Part shown: positions 16,310 to 25,641 of the stretch, piece by piece
Position numbering within the stretch: position 1 is the stretch's first letter
How the letters are laid out: each line of letters begins with the position of its first letter
NCBI RefSeq assembly: GCF_028550595.1
Contig: NZ_JAQQGN010000001.1
Location: 248,001-312,000 of the forward strand
Length of the DNA: 64,000 bases
From: Luteimonas sp. BLCC-B24
Lineage (GTDB): Bacteria > Pseudomonadota > Gammaproteobacteria > Xanthomonadales > Xanthomonadaceae
Direction of reading: 5' to 3'
Notes under the pieces: generated by a model
What the model was told of the DNA's origin: nothing
Database searches by the model: none
Seen by the model: the letters and a program-made list of their open reading frames with translations, nothing else
Program-made: the position numbers and the translations under genes

Positions 16310-18508
16310 CTACATGCGCAGGCGCAGGGCCAGTTCGACCGAGCGCGGCTCGCCCAGATACACCATGTCGGTGCCGATGGCGTGCATGACGTAGATGCGG
16401 TCGCCGAGGTTGCGGCCGCGCAGCTCGAGCGACAGCGTCGGCGTCGCCTGCCAGCGCAGGTGGGCGCCCCAGAGCGCGTAGCCGGCGGTCTGCACGGAGT
16501 TGGCGGCATTGGCCTGGCGCGCGTCGACGGCGCGCAGGTCCACGCCGGTGCTCCATTCCGGCGCGAGTGTGTAATCGACCCACAGGTTGCCGACCCGCGC
16601 CGGCGTGTTCGTGGGTCGGTTGCCGGCGCGCGAAACCACCACGCCCGATACGGTTTCGGTGAAATCGTCGAGCCGCGCATCCACCCAGCCGGTATTGGCC
16701 TGCAGCCGCAGTGCCTCGACCGGCCGCCAGTCGATGGTGGCTTCCACCCCGCGCGCCGACTGCTGGCCCACCGGCAGCGTCTGCCCGGGATTCGCGGGGT
16801 CGGCGATTGCCAGATTGGTGCGCACGATGCGGTAGGCCGCGAGCGTGGCCGCGCCGCGCCCGTCGTGGAACGCGCCCTTGGCACCGGCCTCGATCTGGCG
16901 GCCTTCGCTGAGATCGAAATCGCGCAATGCGGAGAAGCCCGCGGTCGAGAGGATTCCCGACGGCGGATCGGCCGCGGTGCTGGCCTGCACGTAGACGCTG
17001 GTGCTGTCGTCGAGATCGAGGTTCAGGCCGACGCGCCCGGTCTCGGCGGTGTAGTCGCGGCCCCAGCGCGCCGGATTGGTGGCGGTCGCGGCCCGGTGGT
17101 TGATCACGTCCAGCGCGATGCGCTCGTGGCGCAGACCGGTCAGCAGGCCCAGCCGCGGGGTCAGCCGGGTCATGTTCTCCAGCGACAGCGCCTGCGTGCG
17201 CAGGCGGTTGGTGGCACCGGGCTGGTAGCCGGGTGCCGTGCCGGGGATGTCGAAGAAATAGCCCGGAGTGTGCGCATCGAGCGGCATGGTATCGATGGTG
17301 CCGGCGATGGATTGCGGATAGCGAGTCTGCCGGTTCCACGCCAGTTCGAGCCCCGCCGCCCATTGCGTCGGGCGGCCCCACAGCACACCGTCGACGGTCC
17401 AGTCGGTGCGGTTGCCGGTGACCTGCTGGTCGTGGCGCTGCTGCAGCACGCCCGAGCGCTGCACGCCGTCGCGCGCGGCGGTATAGCGGTAGGTCTCGAC
17501 GTTGCGGTAGTCGCGCTGCGCGTCGTAGCGATACAGGGTGTTGCGCACGCGGCCGGCGCCGCCGCCGTCCCATTCGAGCAGCGAACGCGCCCAGCTGACG
17601 TCCTGGGCGTAGAACCCGTCGCCGACGTTGTAGTTGCGACCGGCGGTGCCGGGCAGAATGCCCAGCCGCCCATCGGCGCCGAGCACCGCGGGCGATCCCC
17701 AGTACACGCGTGCGTTGTCCTCGGCCTGGGCTTCGATCGCCAGCGTGTGCACCAGCGTGGGCGACAGCTTCCAGGCCCAGGACGCGGCACCGGTCCAGGC
17801 CTCACGCCGCTCGTTGTCCACCCAGCCGTCGCGCGCGCTGTAGCCGGCATCCACGCGCAGCGCGTGCGCCCCGTCGTCGCCGCCGACCCGGTGGTTCAGG
17901 CCGCCCGCCAGCACCCGGCTGTCGAAGCTGCCGATGCTCGCGACGCCGCCTGCCTCGTCGGCATCGAAGCGTGCACGCCGGGTCACGTAGTCGATCGTGC
18001 CGCCGACCGCGCCCGCGCCGGAGAGGAAGCTCGACGGGCCGCCCACCGCCTCCACACGTTCGTACATCCAGCCGTCGACCGGGCGCGCCGCGATCGAGGC
18101 GTACTGCACGTTGATGCCGTTGAACAGCTGCGTGACCTGGGCGCCGGAAAAGCCGCGCCAGGTCACCGCATTGCCGTTGCCCGGCGGCGAGGCGACCACC
18201 AGCCCGGGCAGCGCGAACAGCGCCTCCTGGGTGTTGCGCACACCGCGCGCGTCGAGCGCGTCGCGGTCGATGCGGAACACCGAGGCCGGCGTTTCGCGGA
18301 TCGAAAGCTCCAGTCGCGTGCCGCCATCGGCGCCGGCATCGAGCGCGGTGCGCGCGCCGGTCACCGCGATACGGTCCAGGGTGACCGCATCCGGTGGCGG
18401 GCCATCGACGGCCAGTGCGGCGCCTGGCAGGGACACGAGCAGGGCCAGCGGCGTCAGACGCGGCAGGCGACGGCGACAGGCGCCGTAAACAGAGGGAGAA
18501 CGGGTCAT
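16310..18508 (-). CDS. TonB-dependent outer-membrane receptor
   Basis: A 732-residue receptor. I start at the ATG at 18508, which gives a signal peptide (LTPLALLVSLPGAALAVDG); the 82 further upstream codons are of shadow character. The plug domain starts around TRLELSIRETPASV and continues through RNTQEALFALPGLV, NAVTWRGFSG and GGPSSFLSGAGAVGGTIDYVTRR. The rest is a 22-strand-type barrel with many alternating aromatic segments. The last residue is Met rather than the usual Phe. The plug resembles siderophore receptors (FhuE/FpvA class), but the downstream neighbour is a copper chaperone. The ligand is therefore open: ferric siderophore or copper complex. Confidence 0.9.
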   Translation of the reverse strand: MTRSPSVYGACRRRLPRLTPLALLVSLPGAALAVDGPPPDAVTLDRIAVTGARTALDAGADGGTRLELSIRETPASVFRIDRDALDARGVRNTQEALFALPGLVVASPPGNGNAVTWRGFSGAQVTQLFNGINVQYASIAARPVDGWMYERVEAVGGPSSFLSGAGAVGGTIDYVTRRARFDADEAGGVASIGSFDSRVLAGGLNHRVGGDDGAHALRVDAGYSARDGWVDNERREAWTGAASWAWKLSPTLVHTLAIEAQAEDNARVYWGSPAVLGADGRLGILPGTAGRNYNVGDGFYAQDVSWARSLLEWDGGGAGRVRNTLYRYDAQRDYRNVETYRYTAARDGVQRSGVLQQRHDQQVTGNRTDWTVDGVLWGRPTQWAAGLELAWNRQTRYPQSIAGTIDTMPLDAHTPGYFFDIPGTAPGYQPGATNRLRTQALSLENMTRLTPRLGLLTGLRHERIALDVINHRAATATNPARWGRDYTAETGRVGLNLDLDDSTSVYVQASTAADPPSGILSTAGFSALRDFDLSEGRQIEAGAKGAFHDGRGAATLAAYRIVRTNLAIADPANPGQTLPVGQQSARGVEATIDWRPVEALRLQANTGWVDARLDDFTETVSGVVVSRAGNRPTNTPARVGNLWVDYTLAPEWSTGVDLRAVDARQANAANSVQTAGYALWGAHLRWQATPTLSLELRGRNLGDRIYVMHAIGTDMVYLGEPRSVELALRLRM

Positions 18509-18616
18509 GCGGCCGCCACGATCGAGGGCCCACGAGGCTAGGCGCGCATCCTGGCCGCGCCAATGCGACCCGCTGTCGCACCCGGCCCCGGCGGTCCGCG
18601 CAGGTATCCTGTGTCG

Positions 18617-19960
18617 ATGCACGACGCCCCCGCCTCTGACGTTCTGACCCCGAGCCAGCTCAACATCCTCGCCCGCGGACTGCTCGAGGATGCGTTCCCG
18701 TCGGTCGTGGTCGAAGGCGAGCTCGGCAATGTCTCGCGCCCGGCGTCGGGCCATCTGTACTTCACGCTCAAGGATGCGCGCGCCCAGGTGCGCTGCGCGC
18801 TGTTCAAGCCGAAGAGCCAGTGGCTGCGCTTCGTGCCGCGCGACGGCCTGCAGGTGCGCGCGCGGGGCCGGGTCACGCTGTACGAGGCGCGCGGCGAGTA
18901 CCAGCTGATTCTCGACACGCTGGAAGAGGCCGGCGAAGGCGCCCTGCGCCGCGCCTTCGATGCGCTCAAGGCCCGGCTGCAGGCCGAAGGCCTGTTCGAG
19001 GCCGCGCGCAAGCGCGCCCTGCCCGCCATGCCGCGCCGCCTGGGCGTGATCACCTCGCCTTCCGGCGCCGCTGTGCGCGACGTGCTCAGTGTGCTCGGAC
19101 GCCGCTTTCCGCTGCTCGAAGTCGACATCCTGCCGGCCCTGGTGCAGGGCGCCGAGGCGCCGGCGCAGTTGTTGCGGATGCTGCAGGCCGCGGGCGCTTC
19201 AGGGCGCTACGACGTGCTGTTGCTGACCCGCGGCGGCGGCTCGCTCGAAGACCTGTGGGCGTTCAACGACGAGGCCCTGGTGCGCGCGGTCGCGGACTCA
19301 CCGGTGCCGGTGGTGTCGGCGGTGGGGCACGAAACCGACTTCAGCCTCGCCGACTTCGCTGCCGACCTGCGTGCGCCGACGCCGTCGGCCGCGGCCGAGC
19401 TGCTGACGCCCGACCGGATCGATCTGCTCGGACGCACGCGCCAGCTGCAGCGTCATGTCGAGACCGCGCAGCGCCGCGCGCTGCAGGACCGTCACCAGCG
19501 CGTCGACCGGCTTGGCCTGCGCCTGCAGGCCCTGCGTCCGCAGGCGCGTCTCGACGCGCTGCGCGCCCGTCAGGACACGGCCATGCGGCGGCTGGCCGCC
19601 GCATTCGACCGCCGGCTCCAGCAACAGCGGGCGCGCGTGCGTCACGCGGGCGCCGTGCTGCAGGCCTGTTCGCCGCAGCGCCGGCTGCTGGCGCTGCACC
19701 AGCGTCTGGCATTGCTGGGCGCGCGTCCGGAGGCCGCCCTGCGCCGCCGCCTGCAGCGGGACGCGCTGCAGTTGCGGGGCCTCGCGCGCTCGCTGGAAGC
19801 GGTCAGTCCGCTGGCGACGATCGCCCGCGGCTACAGCATCCTGCAGCGGGAGGACGGCACCGTGGTCCGCCGCGTCGACGACGTCACGCCGGGCGATACG
19901 CTGCAGGCGCGGCTGAGCGACGGCCACCTGAAGGTGCGCGTGGCGTCGTCGGACGCCTGA
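18617..19960 (+). CDS. xseA: Exodeoxyribonuclease VII large subunit
   Basis: Large subunit of the bidirectional single-strand DNA exonuclease. The 447-residue product has the N-terminal OB-fold ([20 protein letters not shown]), the catalytic-core motifs [18 protein letters not shown] and [18 protein letters not shown], and [25 protein letters not shown] long coiled-coil region rich in Arg and Gln follows (about residues 280-400). The ATG at 18617 was chosen because it gives the usual short N-terminus. It is divergent from the TonB receptor gene with 108 bases between. The small subunit xseB is not in the window. Confidence 0.96.
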   Translation: MHDAPASDVLTPSQLNILARGLLEDAFPSVVVEGELGNVSRPASGHLYFTLKDARAQVRCALFKPKSQWLRFVPRDGLQVRARGRVTLYEARGEYQLILDTLEEAGEGALRRAFDALKARLQAEGLFEAARKRALPAMPRRLGVITSPSGAAVRDVLSVLGRRFPLLEVDILPALVQGAEAPAQLLRMLQAAGASGRYDVLLLTRGGGSLEDLWAFNDEALVRAVADSPVPVVSAVGHETDFSLADFAADLRAPTPSAAAELLTPDRIDLLGRTRQLQRHVETAQRRALQDRHQRVDRLGLRLQALRPQARLDALRARQDTAMRRLAAAFDRRLQQQRARVRHAGAVLQACSPQRRLLALHQRLALLGARPEAALRRRLQRDALQLRGLARSLEAVSPLATIARGYSILQREDGTVVRRVDDVTPGDTLQARLSDGHLKVRVASSDA

Positions 19961-20311
19961 GGCGCCGAGGGCGCACACGCCCGCATCGGGATCCGGGTCG
20001 GAACCGGTGCCGACGTGGCACCGGCACGTGCGGGCTTGCGTGAGAATCGGCGTGGCGTGCGCGGAGCCCGGAACCTACGACGACGCCTCATCGCCCGCGG
20101 GCGCTCCTGCAGGCGCACCCCCCGGTGTGCAGGACCGTGCTCACGCGCGACGGCGGCGCGCTGCATCACGTTCGCGCGTGACCTGTCGGCGCTGCGCGCG
20201 TACTCATACTGACCGTCGCCGCTCCGAACACACCGTCCCACGCCATCTCGCCCGCTGCTCACGCTGCCACTGGCATGCTGGACGCCTACGTCACGACGGA
20301 GTCCCCGCACG
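19961..20311. other. Intergenic region upstream of the acetolactate-synthase-like gene
   Basis: A 351-base gap. It contains a degenerate, partial REP-like sequence at about 20091-20111 (CGCCCGCGGGCGCTCCTGCA). I find no ORF with a plausible start and no recognisable RNA. The promoter of the downstream pair should lie here, but no strong -35/-10 pair stands out. Confidence 0.5.
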
Positions 20312-21961
20312 ATGACCAAGGCGTCCGACCTGTTCGTCCAGGCGCTCGAAGCCGAGGGCGTGACCCACGTGTTCGGTATTCCCGGCGAGGAGAACCTCGA
20401 TCTGCTCGAGTCGCTGCGCGCATCCGACATCGCGCTCGTGCTCACCCGTCACGAACAGGCCGCCGGCTTCATGGCCGCGACCTACGGACGCCTGACCGGC
20501 AAAGCCGGCGTCTGTTTGTCGACGCTCGGACCCGGCGCCACCAATCTGGTGACTTCGGCCGCCTACGCCCAGCTGGGCGCGATGCCGATGCTGATGATCA
20601 CCGGTCAGAAACCCATCCGCACCAGCAAGCAGGGGCATTTCCAGATCGTCGACGTCGTCGACATGATGCGTCCGCTGACCAAGTCGACCCACCAGCTGGT
20701 GTCCGCCGACAGCATTCCCGCGCGCGTGCGCGATGCGTTCCAGCGCGCGGAGGAAGAGCGTCCCGGCGCCACCCATCTGGAACTGCCGCAGGACATCGCC
20801 GGCGACGACACCGACGCGCGTCTTCTGCCCGCGCCCTACACGCGCCGCCCCCTGGCCGAGCACAAGGCCATCGCGCACGCGGCCGAGGCGATCCGCACTG
20901 CCAAGCATCCGTTGCTGATGCTCGGCGCCGGCGCCAACCGCAAGACCACCGCCAAGATGCTGCGCGCCTTCGTCGACCGGCTCGGCATCCCGTTCTTCAG
21001 CACGCAGATGGGCAAGGGCGTGCTCGACGAAACGCACCCCCTGTGGCTGGGCACCGCCGCGCTGTCGGACAAGGATTTCGTGCACCGGGCGATCGACGCG
21101 GCCGACTGCATCATCAACATCGGCCACGACGTCATCGAGAAGCCGCCGTTCTTCATGCACCGCGGCCGGCGCACGGTGATCCATGTGAACTACGCGAGCG
21201 CCGTCGTGGACCAGGTGTACTTTCCGCAGATCGAAGTGGTGGGCGACATCGCCAATTCGGTCTGGCAGCTGGCCGAGGCGCTGGATGCGCCGCAGCCGCA
21301 TTGGGACTTCGCGTTCTTCGACCGCGTGCGCGGCGCGCTGTGCGAGAACATCGCCGAACTCGCGGCCGACGATCGCTTCCCGCTGCACGGCCCGCACCTG
21401 GTCAAGACGCTGCGCGATGCGCTCGGCCCGCGCGACATCGTCTGCCTCGACAACGGCCTCTACAAACTCTGGTTCGCACGTAACGACCGCTGCCGTGAGC
21501 CGAACACCCTGCTGCTCGACAACGCGCTGGCGACGATGGGCGCGGGCCTGCCGTCGGCGATCGCGGCCAAGCTGGTGCATGCCGACCGGAAGATCGTCGC
21601 GGTCTGCGGCGACGGCGGTTTCCTGATGAATTCGCAGGAACTGGAAACCGCGGTGCGGCTGAAGCTCGATCTGGTGGTCGTCGTCTTGCGCGACGATGCC
21701 TACGGCATGATCAAGTGGAAGCAGCAGCACGAGAACTACCCGGTCTACGGCATGGACTACGGCAATCCGGATTTCGTGCGCTACGCGGAGAGTTACGGCG
21801 CGCGGGGCCACCGCCCGGACAGCGCCGCCGCATTCGCGGACGTCCTGCGCACTGCGCTGGACACGCCTGGCGTGGATCTGATCGATCTCGCGATCGACTA
21901 TTCCGACGACGACGCCCTGCTCAATACCGACATTCCCGCGCGCAGCGCCGCGATCGACTGA
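20312..21961 (+). CDS. Acetolactate-synthase-like thiamine-diphosphate enzyme
   Basis: A 549-residue enzyme of the acetolactate synthase large-subunit type with three domains. The N-terminal pyrimidine-binding domain has the catalytic glutamate region FGIPGEENLD. The central domain has LLMLGAGANRK. The C-terminal ThDP/Mg-binding motif begins GDGGFLMNSQELETAV and ends LRDDAYGM. No small regulatory subunit (ilvH/ilvN) is next to it, so it may be catabolic (AlsS-like) or have another alpha-keto acid substrate rather than serving branched-chain synthesis. An aldehyde dehydrogenase gene follows after 43 bases on the same strand, suggesting a coupled reaction. Confidence 0.85.
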   Translation: MTKASDLFVQALEAEGVTHVFGIPGEENLDLLESLRASDIALVLTRHEQAAGFMAATYGRLTGKAGVCLSTLGPGATNLVTSAAYAQLGAMPMLMITGQKPIRTSKQGHFQIVDVVDMMRPLTKSTHQLVSADSIPARVRDAFQRAEEERPGATHLELPQDIAGDDTDARLLPAPYTRRPLAEHKAIAHAAEAIRTAKHPLLMLGAGANRKTTAKMLRAFVDRLGIPFFSTQMGKGVLDETHPLWLGTAALSDKDFVHRAIDAADCIINIGHDVIEKPPFFMHRGRRTVIHVNYASAVVDQVYFPQIEVVGDIANSVWQLAEALDAPQPHWDFAFFDRVRGALCENIAELAADDRFPLHGPHLVKTLRDALGPRDIVCLDNGLYKLWFARNDRCREPNTLLLDNALATMGAGLPSAIAAKLVHADRKIVAVCGDGGFLMNSQELETAVRLKLDLVVVVLRDDAYGMIKWKQQHENYPVYGMDYGNPDFVRYAESYGARGHRPDSAAAFADVLRTALDTPGVDLIDLAIDYSDDDALLNTDIPARSAAID

Positions 21962-22004
21962 TCCACGCCGCGTGCTTCTTTTCCGTCCGTTTCCGGAGCG
22001 CCCT

Positions 22005-23471
22005 ATGGCCAAGAAGACGACCGCCCGCAAGCCCTCGGGCCTTGCCCCCAGCTATCCCTACTACCTCGCCAACGCCGCCGTCGCGGCGAACACCGATCTC
22101 GAGGTGCGCGACAAGTACAGCGGCAAGGTCGCCACGCGCGTCGCGATGGGCGATGCGGCGGCGATCCGCAAGGCGATCGTCGCCGCACACAAGGCGCGCG
22201 GGGCGATGGCCGACTTTCCGCCCGACAAGCGCCGCGACGTGCTCGAGCACTGCGTGCGCCGCTTCGAGGAACGCTTCGACGAACTCGCGCTCGCGCTGTG
22301 CATCGAGGCCGGCAAGCCGATCAAGGATGCACGCGGCGAAGTCACCCGCCTGATCGACACCTTCCGCATCGCCGCCGGCGAAGCCACGCGCAGCGAAGGC
22401 GAAGTGATCGAGCTGCAGATCTCCGAGCGCACGCGTGGCTACCGCGGCATGGTCAAGCGGGTGCCGATCGGCGTGTGCAGCTTCATCACGCCGTTCAACT
22501 TCCCGTTGAATCTCGTCGCGCACAAGGTCGCACCGGCAATCGCGGCCGGCTGCCCGTTCGTACTGAAGCCGGCCGCGAAGACGCCGGTCGGCGCGCTGAT
22601 CATCGGCGAGATCCTCGCCGAGACCGACCTGCCCAAGGGCGCGTTCTCGGTGATTCCGTGCAGCAACGAGGACGCCGCGGCGCTGACCGAGGACGAGCGC
22701 ATCGCGCTGCTGAGTTTCACCGGCGGCCTGGTCGGCTGGGACCTCAAGGCGCGCGCCGGCAAGAAGAAGGTGGTGCTGGAACTCGGCGGCAACGCGGCCT
22801 GCATCGTCGACGAGGACCCCGGGCTGCCGCTGGACAAGGTGGTCGAACGCCTGGTGTTCGGCGCGTATTACCAGTCCGGCCAGAGCTGCATCGGCGTGCA
22901 GCGCATCTATGCGCACCGCAGCGTGCACGAGGCCCTGCGGCGCAAGCTCAAGAAGGCGATCGGCGCGCTGCGCAGCGGCGATCCGCGTGATGAGAACACG
23001 TTCGTCGGGCCGGTCATCGACAGCGATGCGGCCGACCGCATCGAGTCCTGGATCGACGCCGCACGCAAGGGCGGCGCCAAGGTCATCGCCGGCGGCAAGC
23101 GCGAGGGCAACATCATTCCCGCGACATTGCTGGAGAAGGTGCCGCGTGATGCGGATCTCGAGCGCAAGGAAGTGTTCGGACCGGTCGCGCTGCTGGAGCC
23201 GGTCGACAGCTTCGACGCGGCGATCGCGCGGGTGAACGACAGCGACTTCGGCCTGCAGGCCGGCGTGTTCACCGGCAATCTCGCCCACGCGATGCGCGCC
23301 TGGGACCGGATCGAGGCCGGTGGCGTGATCGTCGGCGACGTCCCGAGTTTCCGCGTCGACAACATGCCCTACGGCGGCATCAAGGATTCCGGCTGCGGCC
23401 GCGAGGGCGTGAAGTACGCCATCCGCGACATGACCGAAGAACGCCTGCTGGTGATCCGCGACCCGGCCTGA
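22005..23471 (+). CDS. NAD(P)-dependent aldehyde dehydrogenase
   Basis: A 488-residue complete aldehyde dehydrogenase. Motifs are the cofactor region PFNFPLNL and SFTGG, the glutamate motif LELGGNAA, and the catalytic cysteine in SGQSCIGVQR. The C-terminal block is MPYGGIKDSGCGREG. The start ATG follows CGGAG at 21994-21998. The N-terminus has a basic Lys/Arg-rich tail (KKTTARKPSG). The general form resembles the lactaldehyde/glyceraldehyde-3-phosphate/succinate-semialdehyde group. The substrate cannot be fixed from sequence; the upstream ThDP enzyme may produce it. Confidence 0.88.
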   Translation: MAKKTTARKPSGLAPSYPYYLANAAVAANTDLEVRDKYSGKVATRVAMGDAAAIRKAIVAAHKARGAMADFPPDKRRDVLEHCVRRFEERFDELALALCIEAGKPIKDARGEVTRLIDTFRIAAGEATRSEGEVIELQISERTRGYRGMVKRVPIGVCSFITPFNFPLNLVAHKVAPAIAAGCPFVLKPAAKTPVGALIIGEILAETDLPKGAFSVIPCSNEDAAALTEDERIALLSFTGGLVGWDLKARAGKKKVVLELGGNAACIVDEDPGLPLDKVVERLVFGAYYQSGQSCIGVQRIYAHRSVHEALRRKLKKAIGALRSGDPRDENTFVGPVIDSDAADRIESWIDAARKGGAKVIAGGKREGNIIPATLLEKVPRDADLERKEVFGPVALLEPVDSFDAAIARVNDSDFGLQAGVFTGNLAHAMRAWDRIEAGGVIVGDVPSFRVDNMPYGGIKDSGCGREGVKYAIRDMTEERLLVIRDPA

Positions 23472-23488
23472 GCCGGGTTGCTGCCCGC

Positions 23489-25393
23489 TCAGGCGATGGC
23501 GCGATCGGCGTCGGCGTCGCGGGTCCGTCCGGCTGCGGCATCGATGGCGTCGATCGCGCCCCCGCGCAATGCACTGCGCAGCAGATCGATCGGGGCCGGC
23601 GGCGTCGAGGACGTATCCGGCTCCATCCCGGCCTCGAACACGCGGGTCTGCCGTCGCCCGCCCCGCTTCGCCGCATACATGGCCTGATCGGCCTGGCGCA
23701 TCAGCGTGGCGAGGCTGTAGTCCGCGGTCTCGACCGAGGCCACGCCGAAGCTGGCAGCAATGCGGAACCCGTAACCGGCGGCCCCGGTATCCACCGCGCC
23801 GAAGCGGGCCTGCGCGTCGCCCGCCAGTCGTGCTGCCGCCGCGGCATCCAGGCCGGGCAGAAACAGCGCGAATTCCTCGCCGCCCAACCGACCGAACGCA
23901 TCGACGTCCCGGCACAGCGGACGCACGGCCTCGGCCACGCGTTGCAGGGCCCAGTCGCCGGCGGCGTGCCCGAAGCGGTCGTTGACCTGCTTGAAATGGT
24001 CGAGGTCGAACATCACCAGCACCGCAGGCTCCGCGTTGCGTGCGCATTGCACGAGCGCAGCGGCGGCGCGCTCGGAAAAGTGCTGCCGGTTGCAGATGCC
24101 GGTCAGCGCATCGGTCTCGGTCATGCGCTTGAGCCGCACCTGCAGCCGCTTGGTCTTGTAGGCCCAGTACCCCACCGACGTCAGCCCGGCGATGAGCACC
24201 AGCGCCAGCAACAGCCAGTTCTGCGCACGCTGCTCGGTGACGCGCTTCTGCAGCTCCAGCACCTCGTTCTTCTGCCGCAGCAATTCGATCTGCTGCGCCT
24301 GCTGCAACGACTGGTGGCGCACGACCTGATAGGCCATTTCGCGCGATTTCACATCGTTGAAGTGGGCGCGTTGGGCTTCGGCGTACAGGCGGTATGCCGA
24401 TAACGCGGACTCGAAATCTCCTTCTGCCGCGGCCAGAAGATATTGCACATGATGTGCCTTGACGTTCGCCTCTGCCGACATCGCCTCGGTGCTGATGGCG
24501 AGTGCATTTGCGGCATGCTGACGCGCGACATCAGCAGCACCCGCCTTCATCGCCAGCTCGGCGAGCAGCGCGTGATATTGCGCTATGAGAAACGGATAAC
24601 CTGTCGACTCGACCTTGGCCAAATATCCGGCAAGCAGAGTGATCGCTTCGCGTTCACGTCCCTGCATGGCCATCTGGCTCGCCAGATGCCATCGAATGAA
24701 CGCGGCGATGATCGGCTCACCCTCGCACTGCTCGAGCCCGCGGTACGCAACGGCGTCTGCAAACGAATGGCCGAGTCCGTTTTCGGCCTCAAGCTTGACG
24801 CTCGTGATGATGCACGTTGTGCGGACGCTGGGTTGATCAGCTGCTATGGCATCTGCATAGCGCAGTGCCAGAGCGTACTCGCCGACCTGGTTGTATACGA
24901 TCGCGGCGACCAGGAGCCCACGGTGTCTGACTTCCCTGTCGTCCATGGCGTCTGCAAGGACAAGCATTGCATCGAGCGCACGCAATGCATCCTCGAACTG
25001 CCGTTGTATGGAGTAGGTGTTGGCGAGCATCGATGCCGCGATGAATCGCGTCTGTTCATCGCTGCCACTTTCCAGAACCGCTCTGAGTTCCGAGATCGCG
25101 GCCGAAGAATCGCCGGCCAAGATGGATCGGTGCACGCGAAGCATCTTTATGCGGCTGAGCTGCGACTCCGTGGCTTCGGGACGCAATTCTTCGATCCGGT
25201 CGAGAAGCCGTTCGGCGCGGGCCGGATCCGACGTGCGTAACGAGTCAGCCTCGTCAATCAAGGCATCCAGTCGAGAATGGGCCAGCACGCTTCCCGCAAA
25301 CCCGAGCGCGAGGACGGCCGCGAAGAGGCCACATAAAACGGACCTCCTCGATGATCCGCACTCCGGCTCAAGGGGTGTCCGCTTCCTGCCCAT
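23489..25393 (-). CDS. Diguanylate cyclase with periplasmic TPR-type sensor domain
   Basis: A 634-residue membrane protein predicted to make cyclic di-GMP. Order: N-terminal signal/anchor (SVLCGLFAAVLALGFAGSVLA), about 340 residues of helical TPR-like repeats, a Gln/Leu-rich coiled coil (HQSLQQAQQIELLRQ), one transmembrane segment (NWLLLALVLIAGLTSVGYW), then a GGDEF domain. The active site is RLGGEEF. An RxxD inhibitory site (RDVD) lies five residues before it, so product inhibition is likely. I chose the ATG at 25393, because it gives a usual signal sequence; this start overlaps the 3' end of the small precursor-peptide gene by 26 bases. An in-frame ATG at 25459 would overlap it more. The TPR half has visibly lower GC than the GGDEF half. 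Confidence 0.9.
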   Translation of the reverse strand: MGRKRTPLEPECGSSRRSVLCGLFAAVLALGFAGSVLAHSRLDALIDEADSLRTSDPARAERLLDRIEELRPEATESQLSRIKMLRVHRSILAGDSSAAISELRAVLESGSDEQTRFIAASMLANTYSIQRQFEDALRALDAMLVLADAMDDREVRHRGLLVAAIVYNQVGEYALALRYADAIAADQPSVRTTCIITSVKLEAENGLGHSFADAVAYRGLEQCEGEPIIAAFIRWHLASQMAMQGREREAITLLAGYLAKVESTGYPFLIAQYHALLAELAMKAGAADVARQHAANALAISTEAMSAEANVKAHHVQYLLAAAEGDFESALSAYRLYAEAQRAHFNDVKSREMAYQVVRHQSLQQAQQIELLRQKNEVLELQKRVTEQRAQNWLLLALVLIAGLTSVGYWAYKTKRLQVRLKRMTETDALTGICNRQHFSERAAAALVQCARNAEPAVLVMFDLDHFKQVNDRFGHAAGDWALQRVAEAVRPLCRDVDAFGRLGGEEFALFLPGLDAAAAARLAGDAQARFGAVDTGAAGYGFRIAASFGVASVETADYSLATLMRQADQAMYAAKRGGRRQTRVFEAGMEPDTSSTPPAPIDLLRSALRGGAIDAIDAAAGRTRDADADRAIA

Positions 25394-25604
25394 CCTGATC
25401 CCGCCTACCGTTATCGTCCTGATCCGGCTGATCCTGTTGCGGCTCGGTCTCGCCATCATCTGGCGCGACCACGATGCAGTTCATCGTTGACACGCGGAAC
25501 TGCCGCACCTCTTCGCCCAAGGACAGCAGCAAGTCGCGATCGTTGCCCGTTGAGAACGCACTTTCCATTCCCACAGCTTCGAGCTGTGCGACGACATCCA
25601 ACAT
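25368..25604 (-). CDS. Candidate split-borosin precursor peptide
   Basis: A 78-residue small protein preceded by an AAGGGGG ribosome-binding site 5-6 bases before the ATG at 25604. Residues 1-37 (from MLDVVAQLEAVGM) look helical and may be the recognition leader. Residues 38-48 (VSTMNCIVVAP) are a short hydrophobic stretch rich in beta-branched residues. The tail from residue 49 is very acidic and Gln/Asp-rich. The gene starts 37 bases after the stop of an OphMA/SonM-type alpha-N-methyltransferase gene on the same strand, so I infer that it encodes the substrate. The hydrophobic stretch is the most likely N-methylated core. I do not recognise a named family for the peptide itself. Its 3' end overlaps the cyclase gene. 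Confidence 0.72.
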   Translation of the reverse strand: MLDVVAQLEAVGMESAFSTGNDRDLLLSLGEEVRQFRVSTMNCIVVAPDDGETEPQQDQPDQDDNGRRDQDGQEADTP

Positions 25605-25641
25605 GTATCCCCCTTGAGATCGATTCAGAGCGCGAAAAACT

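Noticed and set aside
21601-21720. Loss of the thiamine-diphosphate Mg ligand (RDDAY in place of NN) in the acetolactate-synthase-like enzyme
   Set aside because: An aspartate at this position also occurs in catabolic acetolactate synthases, so it is probably a normal variant.
21921-24047. A 708-codon open frame on the minus strand across the aldehyde dehydrogenase gene
   Set aside because: It lies antisense to a gene with clear ALDH motifs, has low-complexity Arg/Ala/Gly/His composition and no ribosome-binding site; typical shadow in GC-rich DNA.
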